Shown here one piece after another: positions 28,601-35,068 of a DNA stretch of 64,000 bases; positions within the stretch are counted from its first letter, which is position 1; every line of letters begins with the position of its first letter. This DNA is from Holothuria scabra (lineage: Eukaryota; Echinodermata; Holothuroidea; Aspidochirotida; Holothuriidae). The notes under the pieces were generated by a model that was given only the letters and a program-made list of their open reading frames with translations, searched no databases and was not told where the DNA came from. The stretch is from contig CM074193.1 in the NCBI GenBank assembly GCA_037179385.1, positions 38,032,846-38,096,845 on the forward strand, written 5' to 3'. The translations under genes and the position numbers were made by a program.

Positions 28601-31600
28601 ATGTGCAAGATCCCAACAAACCAAACCATTAAAGGGCAAGTTTAAGGAGAAATTTAATTTTCATATGTGACAGAGTAACTAAATCTACACAGTGTGGTGA
28701 AAGTTCCATTCAGATCAGACATGTATTTCTTGAGATACCAGTACCAGTAAATGAAGTCCATAGATTTGTGTTCCAAAGTGAGTTTGAGGGCAGCAGAGCT
28801 TATATATCACTTCGTCACATTGACAAGTAATGTTTTGTTTCTCATTGTTTTATCAGACTGTTGTGTTGATCTTGAAGTTAAAAGGAACAGGACCTCCCTG
28901 TGGGGATGCAAAGTTTGTAAATGTCTCATGCTACTTATGCAATCACATTTTAATAATATGGGACTGTTGAGGAGAAAGTCACTCTAAAGTTTAAAGAGGG
29001 CATGACATGGCCAAAGTAAGTTTCGCAGTAAATATTCTTTGGGTACACCTTAACATAAAGTGAATGTTTTCCCTACTAAATTATGTCCATAAATACCAAA
29101 ATACGACCCAGTGAATTCCCAATTACAGGCCAGACTCAGCCCATTTGAAATCCGAGAGCGAAAAATGCGTATGTGAGCGCGTCTCAAGATGGTGACGTCA
29201 TTGGAGGCACGGTTAGCAACACTGTAACAGGGAGCTCACAATCATCGAATCATGTGCATGGTAACGCTGGTTAGCAAGTACATCATTGCAAACACCGGTG
29301 CTTCGATAGCAGTGAGCGTGGCCACTGACTACATTGTGAATTGTGCATTGCGCTGTGACTGCATAGTATTCGCAATAGCAACTTCACCAAACAGCTCATA
29401 CAGTAAAGACACGCTCGTAGTAAGGACGGGCTTGTTGTGGATTGTCCATACATGTTCATAGCTGTTCTGTACAGGGTCTGAGCCGCGTCTTTCTTGCACA
29501 AAACAGAACTGTTTTTACACGCGCGCTTATGCACGCGAAACATATAATTGGCCAATGATTTGCTCCGAATCCCCACCATGGTCAGCGCCTTACGCTCTGT
29601 ATGTTGGACGAGTATTGTGATGCAATCGTTTTCATGAAGTTGCTAAGGTAAGATAACTTTACCGAGTGTTACATTAGTTCCACATCTAGATGCGCATTCT
29701 TAAATAGGGTGGGGTTTGTGCCGCCAATTGCATCATAAAAGTCAGGTGACCTGTTGCAGCATTTTTCGAAATTGGATTTCGAAGTTTTCCTTCAAATATC
29801 ATTTATGCCAAATTGTAGTTTTTTAATCAGGTATGAGATGATATTTGTAAAATTCTGCATCGAATCTTGCAATACACAAAAGTTTTTGTGGCCGTGTCAT
29901 GCCCATTTTAAAGAAAAACAAAAGAGTGTGCACCAGTGTGGGTATATGATGTCATATGTGCTTGCTTCAAGTTCACTTTTTGTTGAAAATGTGAAAACTT
30001 TATGTGCTCATATGGTGAGAACCACACAATGGATTTCAATACAAATTGCTAAGCATAAGTACCACTCTAACATACAAAATCCTATTGTGACCTTTAACCC
30101 TTCTTTTAAGACTTTGTAGTCATTGAAATTGACATCACTCATTATTATCAGCCAGTGGGTAGAGTAATATATTATAAGTTGAAAGATATGTCACAATTAT
30201 GTATTAAAGAATGGTCCATTTGTTGGAATACATTTAAATGAAACCTTAATGTATTTGGTAATTCTATCATTTACATGTTTATTGTTATTAGTTTGTTGGA
30301 TGAGATTTGTAACGATACAGATGAGATTTAACCATACAATGACATGAATGTGTTGTAAAGTGTCACCTGGATAAGGAAGTTCAAATACTGTTTCAAACAA
30401 GATTCATGTTCAGTTTCAAGAACGGTTCAGTGGCTTTTCAAGTTTCCCCTTTTAGTTACCACTCATGACAGGTTGGAAATACTGTGGACATATTGGACAA
30501 CCCCCAGTCCACAAGGGGATGGGGGTTACATACAAGAATGTGGTGGGATAACCAGACTTTTTCATTTGAAGGGACAGAGTGGGTGGTGCAAGGCATTGAG
30601 TGGTGGGGCCAGCAAAAAAGACACCATGTAAGCCAAGCACCACCATTGGTTGGTGCTTGGACTAAAGAGAAAATTTGGGCTAAAAATGCCAAGTTCAGAT
30701 TGCCATACATGGCACTTACGTTCTCGTTTCTGCAATAAAAAAACACACTTTTTCAATGGTTCTTTATGAAGTTTTTGTCTTTAATACATTTAGCCAAATA
30801 ATTTGTAGCCTTCTGATTTCACTTTGGGGGTGGAGCAAGTAGGGGAAGGCATTTGATTGAGGGCTTCTGGCCCCCTTTGGTTAAGCCTCTGTGAGAATGT
30901 CAGAATGAAACAGCATCCTGAAATCCCTGAAAAATGTAACAAATATGTAAGACTATTTGCTAAACATGTGCTTCAACAAAGAAATAATTCTTCTTTCCTT
31001 GAAGGGAAATGGTGTTTTAATGAAGTCAGCTCTTGCCATGTATGAGGAACAACTGCAGAAACTATTTTGTAAAGTTGATTTCAGGAAAGAAACAGTTTGT
31101 GTTCCTTCTTACATGGAAATGTAAGTATTTAATGCAATTTTTTTTTGAAATATTTTTTATTTGCCCGGTTTTAAAAGAAATAGGACACATGGGGCTAGGG
31201 ATCCCCCAGTTGGTCAGCTCTTGCCATGTATGAGGAACAACTGCAGAAACTATTTTGTAAAGTTGATTTAAGGAAAGAAACAGTTTGTATGAAGTGAGTG
31301 AGCACTTTAAAAATAATTTGTAATAATTTAAATATATCTATGTAGCCATTCTGTCACTTTGCAGACTTGCTAAAGGATTACAGTAGGTAAGAAATATTGC
31401 ACAAAGTAAAAAGGATGCATGTCATGGCTCATACCCCCCCCCCCCCTCCTTAAACCAAGAAGGTTGGGGGAAGCTGTAGCACATTAACACAAAAAGTCAG
31501 GCATATCTAGTGTGTCTGTAGATTTCTCATCAATATTGTGTTGGCTTTTCTTTTCACAAGATATAAAAAATTTAAGAGATTTCTAATATTTGATATTTCC

Positions 31601-31648
31601 AATTTTTTCAACAGGTGGGTCTTTTATGAAGTATGGAAAGTGACCTGA
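4523..31648 (+). CDS. SMS: spermine synthase, spliced, 5' end missing
   Basis: Spermine synthase transfers an aminopropyl group from decarboxylated S-adenosylmethionine to spermidine, giving spermine and methylthioadenosine in the cytosol. The coding exons are 4523-4678, 10364-10539, 15652-15806, 16781-16870, 21394-21505, 24323-24402, 31005-31120 and 31615-31648. Together they give 919 nt, an open frame of 305 complete codons after one split codon, ending in TGA at 31646-31648. Visible landmarks are the small N-terminal domain, the linker (YPKIKRGD), [30 protein letters not shown] and the C-terminal WVFYEVWK. The Asp of GGDGG and the Asp of INDLTA correspond to the catalytic pair reported for human SMS. 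Human SMS has 366 residues, so about 60 N-terminal residues are absent. I found no convincing first exon in 1-4522. The introns are about 5.7, 5.1, 1.0, 4.5, 2.8, 6.6 and 0.5 kb. MVEIDQ and the long N-terminal domain favour spermine over spermidine synthase. Confidence 0.95.
5221..5340. repeat. exact 60-bp tandem duplication
   Basis: The 60 bases at 5221-5280 are repeated without a difference at 5281-5340, inside the first visible SMS intron. No coding or transposon signal is seen in the unit. Perfect identity means either a very recent duplication or an assembly artefact. Confidence 0.95.
8118..8347 (-). mobile_element. tRNA-derived SINE, copy in SMS intron
   Basis: Read on the - strand, the head has tRNA promoter boxes: an A-box-like TGGTCTAGCAGTAGAGCATT and a B box GGTTCGATTCC. 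The tail has words shared by all copies (GGTTCCATTGT, GTGAACCACAACTGGAAAAA, GAACCAATAGGTTG). It lies antisense in the first visible SMS intron. The tRNA-like part has no complete cloverleaf, so I do not call a functional tRNA gene. Confidence 0.8.
10010..10265 (+). mobile_element. SINE tail joined to another repeat
   Basis: The segment from about 10112 carries the SINE body (CCATTGTGTTTGGTGCTCAG, GTGAGCCACAACTGGAAAAA, GAGCCATAGAACCTCATCTA). The piece before it, 10010-10095, is the reverse complement of 13265-13370, so two repeats are joined here. It ends about 100 bp before the SMS exon at 10364. A loose head-like piece with GGAGTTTGACTCC lies at 9720-9790. Confidence 0.65.
10364..10539 (+). 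CDS. SMS: SMS exon: linker and start of catalytic domain
   Basis: Acceptor TTCTTTCAG, donor GTAAGT. The peptide begins [19 protein letters not shown], matching the SMS linker, and continues through [20 protein letters not shown], a stretch typical of aminopropyltransferases (substrate-facing beta strands), to [11 protein letters not shown]. The phase agrees on both sides: two bases of AGG come from the previous exon, and one base of an Asn codon is passed on. Confidence 0.97.
12133..13121. repeat. probable TIR element with repeated internal words
   Basis: The left end AGTGTCCAGGCCTGGAA is roughly the inverted form of the right end TTCAAGGCCTGAAGTGT. Inner words such as TTGCCGTCAT, GCCATGCCC and GATCT recur in both flanks. 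The left arm has a near-perfect palindrome at 12156-12176 (CAATGGCCAC, one base, GTGGCCATTG). No transposase-like frame is visible inside. It could be a decayed MITE, and the boundaries are approximate. Confidence 0.4.
13265..13740 (+). repeat. two dispersed repeats that create a long open frame
   Basis: 13265-13370 is the reverse complement of 10010-10095. 13605-13720 matches 19140-19280 (TGTTATTACTCATCACATGA against TGTTATTTCTCATCCTATGA, then CACAAAACCTAGCAAGC and CTCCATGGTTG). The 193-codon open frame across this region is therefore repeat sequence and shows no protein family. Confidence 0.6.
14580..14770 (+). repeat. dispersed repeat ending in GTGTTGGTGTGTCAT
   Basis: The element shares its middle (TGCCCACAGTAGCTCCTGCG, TGTAAGGGCAATTAAAGGGA) and its end GTGTTGGTGTGTCAT with 19310-19455. 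A reversed copy lies at 18675-18850 (ATGACACACC-type word followed by the CGTCTTTGACGACAGG end), and short pieces lie at 262-285 and 10670-10690. The common terminus in several places suggests a transposon end rather than chance. No coding frame is seen. Confidence 0.55.
14790..14998 (+). mobile_element. tRNA-derived SINE
   Basis: On the + strand the A-box-like GTCTGGTCTAGTTGTTATAA is followed by a B-box-like GAGTTTGATTCC and the family tail (CCATTGTGTTTGATGCTC, CATAACTGGATAAAAGGTC). It lies in the second visible SMS intron, directly after the GTGTTGGTGTGTCAT repeat. Confidence 0.7.
15003..15545 (+). repeat. diverged ~275-bp tandem duplication
   Basis: 15003-15276 and 15277-15545 are two diverged copies. 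Matching words in order are AAGCTGATTTTGAAATTA/AAGTTGATTTTGAAATTA, GGAAGTAGAGTTTGGAA/GGAAAGTAGAGTTTTGAA, GACCTGCTAGT/GACATGCTAGT, and CAAAACATGGCTGCTTCTAC/AAAACATATGGCTACAGCTAC. They end 106 bp before the SMS exon at 15652. Confidence 0.75.
15652..15806 (+). CDS. SMS: SMS exon: glycine-rich dcAdoMet-binding motif
   Basis: Acceptor TTTGTCCATAG. The exon encodes [10 protein letters not shown], then [12 protein letters not shown], and ends ...FITMVE. GGGDGG is the nucleotide-binding loop of aminopropyltransferases, and its Asp is one of the catalytic acids. The exon ends in phase 0 after the Glu codon GAG. The next bases are ATATCCTTTA, a U12-type start, not GT. Reading on into the intron gives a frame that departs from the family at once and meets TAA at 15843. 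Confidence 0.97.
15807..15816 (+). promoter_or_regulatory. U12-type 5' splice site (AT-AC intron)
   Basis: ATATCCTTTA directly follows the last coding base of the GAG codon. It equals the conserved start of AT-AC introns removed by the minor spliceosome, bound by U11 and U6atac snRNAs. No GT donor at this point would join MVE to IDQ in frame. The matching 3' end is at 16780, giving an intron of 974 nt. Confidence 0.93.
15895..16193 (-). mobile_element. TTAA-flanked 300-bp MITE, inside the U12 intron
   Basis: The element is flanked by TTAA at 15891-15894 and 16194-16197. It carries reverse-oriented family words (CTTCATCCAGACACAATCT, CAAAACACTC, CAAAGAGCTGTGCCA). It is the same family as 21713-22008, 26301-26601 and 44444-44746. 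TTAA duplication is the piggyBac signature. There is no coding capacity, so it is non-autonomous. Confidence 0.85.
16761..16780 (+). promoter_or_regulatory. U12-type branch site and AC 3' splice site
   Basis: CCTTGAC at 16761-16767 fits the U12 branch consensus TTCCTTRAY in its core, with the branch A at 16766. The intron ends TTAC at 16777-16780, 14 nt after that A, within the short branch-to-exon distance typical of minor introns. The exon then starts ATTGACCAAG, giving IDQ. A U2 acceptor at AAAG/CTTTAC would insert Leu-Tyr and leave the donor unexplained. Confidence 0.88.
16781..16870 (+). CDS. SMS: SMS exon: IDQVVVD helix segment
   Basis: Exactly 30 codons, phase 0 at both ends, from [15 protein letters not shown] to KLEGPNYK, followed by donor GTGAGT. 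With the previous exon it forms MVEIDQ, the acidic motif that binds the ribose of dcAdoMet in this family. The preceding splice site is AC and the following one is an ordinary GT. Confidence 0.96.
17080..17250 (+). repeat. cluster of GACTC/GAGTC words
   Basis: The words TGAGTCA, GTGACTC and GAGTCAT recur about ten times in 170 bp, several being the AP-1-type core TGAGTCA. The stretch is intronic. It reads like a degenerate short tandem repeat, and a regulatory role is only a possibility. Confidence 0.5.
18343..18590 (+). repeat. dispersed ~240-bp repeat, copy 1
   Basis: The sequence matches 39800-40040 with few gaps: ATCACCAAGTATTA against ATCACCAAGCATTA, TACAAACATTGAGT in both, and GGAACCACAGTGCCCATTGG in both. 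The last part also occurs near 1478. Family unknown, no coding frame. Confidence 0.75.
18660..19455. repeat. inverted pair of GTGTTGGTGTGTCAT repeats
   Basis: 18675-18850 is a - strand copy and 19310-19455 a + strand copy of the same repeat, separated by about 450 bp. Just before the second copy, 19135-19188 and 19189-19242 are near-identical 54-bp tandem units (AAAAGGCTGTTATTTCTCAT). The two ends may be the termini of one longer element. Confidence 0.5.
20050..20330 (+). repeat. degenerate CCAGTT/AACTGG repeat
   Basis: Words such as CCAGTTGGA, AACTGGGTTAAACTGG and CCAGTTAAAT recur through 280 bp. A longer word, AATATGGAATTTGGCCAAA (with ATGTGGAATTTGGCCAAA), occurs twice about 80 bp apart. 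It is intronic and not coding. Confidence 0.65.
20745..20975 (+). mobile_element. tRNA-derived SINE, fairly complete copy
   Basis: The head ACTGCATGGTCAACTTGCCA is followed by a B-box-like GGAGTTGGACCCTGGC. After GATTTAAAAATGGAACC comes the tail (TTGTGCTTGGTGCTCAGCAT, GTGAGTCACAAAAAGGCC). The AGATTTAAAAATGG part is the empty site that corresponds to the MITE insertion in the copy at 26208. Confidence 0.8.
21394..21505 (+). CDS. SMS: SMS exon: catalytic INDLTA motif
   Basis: Acceptor TTCCCCTACAG, donor GTAAAC. The peptide begins [10 protein letters not shown] and contains [13 protein letters not shown]. The Asp of INDL is the second catalytic acid in the family, thought to deprotonate the attacking amine. 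It starts in phase 0 and leaves one base for the next exon. Confidence 0.97.
21591..21613 (+). repeat. poly-G run, 23 bases
   Basis: An uninterrupted run of 23 G starts 85 bp after the SMS exon that ends at 21505. A run this long can form quadruplex structures and is hard to sequence, so the exact length is doubtful. Confidence 0.8.
21713..22008 (+). mobile_element. TTAA-flanked 300-bp MITE
   Basis: TTAA lies at 21709-21712 and 22009-22012. The ends AGGGCCATTCCTCTCACCCC and GGATCAGGCC are weak inverted repeats. Internal words CAGCTCTTTGATTG, ACTGAGAGTGTTTTGATTAC and TTGGAACTGTTTGGGG are shared with the other copies. Confidence 0.85.
23915..24235. repeat. diverged ~185-bp tandem duplication
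   Basis: ACCCATACAATACCCTCCCC...TTGTGTAGCATAGCACA near 23938 is repeated as ACCCATACAGTCCCCTC...TTGTGTAGTACAAACCA near 24115. The following AGGGAAACAGTTCATAGA matches AAGGAAACAGTTTGTAGA. It ends about 90 bp before the SMS exon at 24323. Confidence 0.65.
24323..24402 (+). CDS. SMS: SMS exon: [18 protein letters not shown]
   Basis: Acceptor TTCTTTGCAG, donor GTAAGG. The 26 codons after a split Gly encode [18 protein letters not shown], then PSGKYFTQ, very close to the animal SMS segment after the active-site loop. It ends in phase 0 at the Gln codon CAG, which fixes the frame of the next exon and of its possible duplicate. Confidence 0.97.
24640..24835 (+). repeat. dispersed repeat with GTGATGTCACATGAAAGCACTC end
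   Basis: The sequence matches 36449-36870 (CATTACAAGCCCT, TGTAGTATGCTAGCTAGT, CAGTGGGCGGGGCTTA, CATAAAAGCACTCTGTA), where a SINE interrupts it. It also partly matches 45020-45120. No coding frame. It is followed at 25256 by a separate foldback element. Confidence 0.7.
25256..25658. mobile_element. foldback MITE with CCCAGGTCAC ends
   Basis: The left end CCCAGGTCAC, with ACAGCGACATCGGATTG, is mirrored by the right end CAATCCGATGTCGCTGTAGG and GTGACCTGGG. Further inverted words (GATGGAGGAGA against TCTCCTCCATC) extend the arms. A diverged copy lies at about 37105-37440 (ACAGCGATATCAAATCTGAT, with ATCCGATCTGATATCGCTGT at the other end). It is non-coding and 403 bp long. Confidence 0.8.
26208..26765 (+). 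mobile_element. tRNA-derived SINE split by a MITE
   Basis: The head 26208-26300 (GACTGCATGGTTAAGTGATT, a box-B-like GGGAGTTCCAAGTCC) and the tail 26602-26765 (CCATTGTGCTTAGTGC, GTGAGCCACAAGGGGAAAAA, CTTGAACCAGTTGGTTG) belong to one SINE. They are separated by the 301-bp TTAA element. Compared with the uninterrupted copy near 20830, removing the MITE and one TTAA restores the SINE order. Confidence 0.85.
26301..26601 (+). mobile_element. TTAA-flanked MITE nested in a SINE
   Basis: TTAA at 26297-26300 and 26602-26605. The ends AGGCACTCATTCGTCACCC and GGGATGATGAAAATATGCCT are imperfect inverted repeats. Internal words (CAGCTCTTTGATTGGCATCA, ACTGAGAGTGTCTTGATTA) match the copies at 21713 and 44444. 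The insertion is younger than its host SINE. Confidence 0.9.
26938..27186 (+). repeat. short tandem repeats (TGGCAATGAC, then GACT/GACC)
   Basis: At about 26953-26999 an 11-bp word of the type GGCAATGACTG repeats about five times. From 27040 to 27186 the sequence is mostly GACT, GACC and AACC tetranucleotides. A SINE tail piece (TTTGAACCAATTGGTTGG) lies between them, and another SINE-tail fragment lies at 27400-27450. Confidence 0.8.
28995..29907. mobile_element. 913-bp TIR element with TTAA duplication
   Basis: GGGCATGACATGGCC near 28998 is mirrored by GGCCGTGTCATGCCC near 29891. TTAA flanks at 28991-28994 and 29908-29911. The interior has more CpG than its surroundings but no transposase-like frame. 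TTAA targets and short TIRs point to a piggyBac-type non-autonomous element. Confidence 0.7.
31005..31120 (+). CDS. SMS: SMS exon: C-terminal domain ([10 protein letters not shown]...VCVPSYME)
   Basis: Acceptor TTCTTTCCTTGAAG, donor GTAAGT. The peptide starts [20 protein letters not shown] and ends [10 protein letters not shown] plus two bases of a Met codon. It matches the family segment after GKYFTQ. 76 of its bases (31025-31100) occur again at 31213-31288 with one difference. Confidence 0.96.
31199..31293 (+). pseudogene. SMS: frame-compatible partial copy of the SMS C-terminal exon
   Basis: 31213-31288 repeats 31025-31100 at 75 of 76 bases. The one change makes Phe to Leu in DFRKE. A possible acceptor GGGCTAG ends at 31198 and a good donor GTGAGT starts at 31294. 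Between them lie 95 nt in phase 0/2, the same phases as the true exon, so the copy could replace it without a frameshift. It would encode GSPSW, then [10 protein letters not shown], and end VCMK, losing VPSYME. The acceptor lacks a strong pyrimidine tract, so this may be a dead duplicate, a mutually exclusive exon or an assembly artefact. Confidence 0.75.
31615..31648 (+). CDS. SMS: SMS last coding exon and stop
   Basis: Acceptor TTTTTTCAACAG. One base completes a Met codon, then [10 protein letters not shown] and TGA at 31646-31648. Human SMS ends with the similar WVFYTVWKKAKP. An AATAAA begins one base after the stop (31649-31654). It would give an unusually short 3' UTR, so a more distant signal, such as AATAAA near 33659, may be used as well. 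Confidence 0.94.
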
Positions 31649-31916
31649 AATAAAATTCTTTTCCTGGTGAAAGGTAGGATTGTAGAAAGAAAAAATCTTT
31701 CATTACAAAGCAATATTGTTTGAAAGTTTTGAAAAGGTTAATGAAAAATTTCTTGTTTTTCAAAGTTGGGAAAAAATGTTTAGAGGGATATTAAGTTGCA
31801 TAAAGCTGATAAGCTTTCATGATCTGGATGCAAGAGATTTGGAAATGTCTTGACATAATTTGCAAACAAGGGTAGCTGGTGTTGCCTTCTTCATATGTTT
31901 CATACATTTATTTGGG

Positions 31917-32173
31917 TATAGACGATTTGGAATAGTCAAGTAATGGCTCAGATATAGAGGCTTTGCAATTACGTCAAGGAACCGCCATGCTGGAGGACAT
32001 TCATGCCAAATACACGTGGCTTTGTGCCGAACGCACTGCACAGTGTGCACTGTGATACACACAGTGTGTACAATTCAACGAACAAGCGTGTCCCTTATGA
32101 TTTGCTACGTAGTTACATGTACTCCAGCATGGCCGCCGGAGAGTATTATGACGTAATGTGAAAAGCGTCTATA
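31917..32173. mobile_element. foldback MITE with TATAGACG ends
   Basis: The left TATAGACGATTT is mirrored by AAAAGCGTCTATA at the right. Inside, ATTACGTCA with CCGCCATGCTGGAG faces CTCCAGCATGGCCGCC with TGACGTAAT. The middle holds GCACTGCACAGTGTGCACTG, itself palindromic. It lies just 3' of the SMS stop and could be part of a longer 3' UTR. Confidence 0.7.
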
Positions 32174-33714
32174 GTCAGGTATAACAATACATCAGTTTTA
32201 ATCTTTCATACTCTTTGCTTCACTGCATCATGGATGATTGTGCACTGTAATACTCCTTGATTCACTCAATTTCACTGAATATGAGGGTTTAGAATTTAGA
32301 CTATTTAATGCTGAAGGACCCCTTTGGCCACCCTCACTTAGCTGCTTGGGTTACTCTATAAAAAATGTACAATTATTAATTTAGAGCCAGTTCCATGTAG
32401 GAGATACGGTCATTAAAGTAAGACTGTCACGGCTTGTGTGACAACACATTATGGTGCACTAATAGTATATGAAAGAAGATATGAAGAGCAGCTTATCTAG
32501 GTGATTAGAAATTGACCATTTTTCTGGGAGGGGGAGGGGGCTGGTGGAGAAGGAGGGACCAGTGAAAAAAGACCTTTGTATCCTTGTGAAAAAGATCTCA
32601 ACTCTAAACAATGGAGGGTTGTAACTTGCAAAGTAAACCCAAGTAGATATTTACTAATTGCTGTGAAAATTCCATAAGAGCATTATGATATGAATATCCC
32701 ATGAACAAAACCACAATTTTATATGTAAGCAACTTTCTCTCCGAGAAGTGCTACTGTGCATAAAAAAAAAGGACAGGAAAGTCAATTGGTGAGAATGCAA
32801 AAAATGAATTAACTCAAGAGGTGCTAATAGACCAGTTCAAAGTTTATCAAGGAGCAGTATTGCGCAGTAGGTCAAAGGTCATCAGGTAACACTTTTACAT
32901 ACTGCGCAGTAGGTCAAAGGTCATCAGGTAACACTTTTACATACTTTTAAGCTGATAGTGGTACGGAAACACACATATAAGGGCATGCTATGCTCAACCA
33001 GCACAGTACTCAAATGTTTTGTTACCAGATGAGCTGAACAGATTGTCACTTATGCATATGCAGGTATAAACTTGGAAATCATCAACTGCAGAGAGACCAT
33101 CTATTGCTTTCATCTTATGATTCATATTCAAATGTTCCTCATCAATTTTTAATCATACTGGTGTTTGGATAGAAGCCCAGGACTATACCTGGGTTTTTCT
33201 TTCAGTTTTGCCAAGTTTCAAGTCAATGATGGAGCATCCCATAAACTCCATGGAGCTTTTCTATATTTCCTCTGTAATCATTTTTCAGAATTTATCTCAG
33301 CTACATATATAATATTTGATACTGAATGAAATCAAGAGAATTGATTCAAGTAAATGTTGACAAAAGTCAAATGTCTTGTGCACAAACAATTTTGATGTTG
33401 CCACCTCCATGAGCCTAATACTTTTCTTTTTCCTTTCTTTCAGAAAAGCCTTGCTAAAATTTCCGACGCCTCAGTTGTGGCATTCTGGTGCTTGTATCAT
33501 TTTTGCTGATTTGTATGGTTTGTTTGATTCAGAAAGTGTCTCTATTTCAAGATTATCCAATGCAATTTTATTGACAAGTTCTTTCCTAAAAATTTCAAAG
33601 TTTGCATTATATTGTGAGGAGATGGTGGCATTATATTTAAATCCATGTGCACATTATGAATAAAATTTCCTGCAATCATAAACTAATTTGAGACATGTAA
33701 TGGTACACCTGTCA
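32174..33714. other. intergenic, nothing recognised except a 42-bp duplication
   Basis: No gene-like frame is supported here. The small frame at 33376-33663 shows no family motif. The only clear structure is the exact duplication at 32861-32944. Confidence 0.5.
32861..32944 (+). repeat. exact 42-bp tandem duplication with DR1 hormone-receptor site
   Basis: 32861-32902 equals 32903-32944. Each unit contains AGGTCAAAGGTCA (32869-32881 and 32911-32923), two AGGTCA half-sites spaced by one base. This is the DR1 pattern recognised by RXR, HNF4 and COUP-TF type receptors. Binding is an inference; the duplication is direct. Confidence 0.85.
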
Positions 33715-33920
33715 GGCATGAAGTTACAGCTGTTTTGTTTTTCAGTTGCGGCTCACTGGCTTGTTTTTCCTGCTCCATTGGTTAATATGCTGGGTTCCAA
33801 GTAGAATGGCAGTAGGTTCCATTGTTTAAGTCTGTACTGTGACCCGGTCATGAGTTGAACTCGACACCTCCCATCTGCAAGTCTGATGCTCTAACCACTT
33901 GACCTTGCAGTAAGGTCTGG
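33715..33920 (-). mobile_element. tRNA-derived SINE
   Basis: On the - strand the head GGTCAAGTGGTTAGAGCATC and B-box-like GAGTTCAACTCATGACC precede the tail words (GGAACCTACTGCCATTC, GTGAGCCGCAACTGAAAAA). It is 65 bp before the Helentron-like element at 33986. Confidence 0.75.
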
Positions 33921-33985
33921 ATATTATTGTACCAGGTGTGACCAGTGGTTAGTTATCCTCTTTTGTCTTCAAATGTCACATTTTT

Positions 33986-35068
33986 GATTCCTTGCCGTAG
34001 GCCAAGGAATCTATGGGATGGTGATGTCGTGCGTGTGTATGTGTGTGTATGTATGTGACGCTTTGGCTTGTAAACACGATATCTCAAGAAGGGTAAGTGT
34101 GACTAACCTCATATTTGGTGTGTGGGTTGGTCATATTGAGTAGATGATCCCTATTGTTTTTGGTGGAGATCAAAGGTCATTTGGGGTCACGAGAGGTCAA
34201 AAGGTCAAAACCTAGTAAACACGATATCTTGAGAACGGTACATGTGACTATGCTCATGTTTTGTGTGTGGGTTGGTCATATTGAGTAGATGATCCCTATC
34301 AATTTTCGTGGAGGTCAAAGGTCATTTGGGGTCACGAGAGGTCAATAGGTAAATTCCTTAGAAATTGCTTGTAAACACGGTATCTCAAGAATAGTAATTG
34401 TGACTATGCTCATATTTGGTGTGTGCATTGGCCATATTGAGTAGATGATCCCTATTGTTTTTGGTGGAGATCAAAGGTCATTTGGGGTCACGAGAAGTCA
34501 AAAGGTCAAAACCTTGTAAACACGATATCTTGAGAACGGTACATGTGACTATGCTCATATGTAATGTGTGGGTTGGTCATATTGAGTAGATGATCCCTAT
34601 CGATTTTCGTGGAGGTCAAAGGTCATTTGGGGTCACGAGAGGTCAAAAGGTGAAAACTTCGTAAACCCAATATCTCAAGAACGGTACAGGTGACTGTGCT
34701 CATATTTAGAGTGTGGATTGGCCATATTGAGTAGATGATCCCTATTGATTTTCCCAAAGGTCAAAGTTCATTTGTCAGCATGTTCAAAGCCTGACAAGCT
34801 TTCCTGCACAGTCTTTCAAGAAAGGTCACTTGTAGGGTCCTGTAACTTTTCATGTAGATAGCACATAGTGAATACATGGTCCCAGAAGTTTTTGGTGGAG
34901 GTCAAATGTTATTTGGGTTCACAACGGGCAAGAGGGATCTCAATGTAGGAAGATTGGATGCCTTGCATGTGTACTTTGTGGGCACATTATGGAGCCCTGT
35001 TAATTGAAAAACATTGCAAAGCAATGTCAATGTAAAAAAAGGGCCTTACATTTCAGCGGCAAGGAATC
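33986..35068 (+). mobile_element. tandem-repeat element, Helentron/DINE/pearl-like, copy 1
   Basis: It starts with a hairpin at 33986-34011 (GATTCCTTG, 8-base loop, CAAGGAATC), then a GTGT-rich stretch. Next come about five ~145-150-bp units with GTAAACACGATATCT, CATATTGAGTAGATGATCCC and GGTCATTTGGGGTCACGAG. It ends with GGCAAGGAATC at 35058-35068, the inverse of the first 11 bases. There is no coding frame. Layout (terminal hairpin, microsatellite, central tandem units) is as in non-autonomous Helentron relatives, but no Rep/helicase partner is visible here. Confidence 0.6.

Noticed and set aside
30452..30756. Overlapping open frames on both strands (up to 96 codons)
   Set aside because: No family resemblance or splice context. 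The region lies in the long SMS intron before exon 31005 and contains only a short hairpin (CCAAGCACCA/TGGTGCTTGG near 30633).
31649..31654. AATAAA as the sole poly(A) signal of SMS
   Set aside because: It begins one base after the stop codon. It could work, but a 3' UTR of about 20-30 nt would be unusual, so I do not list it as the real end.
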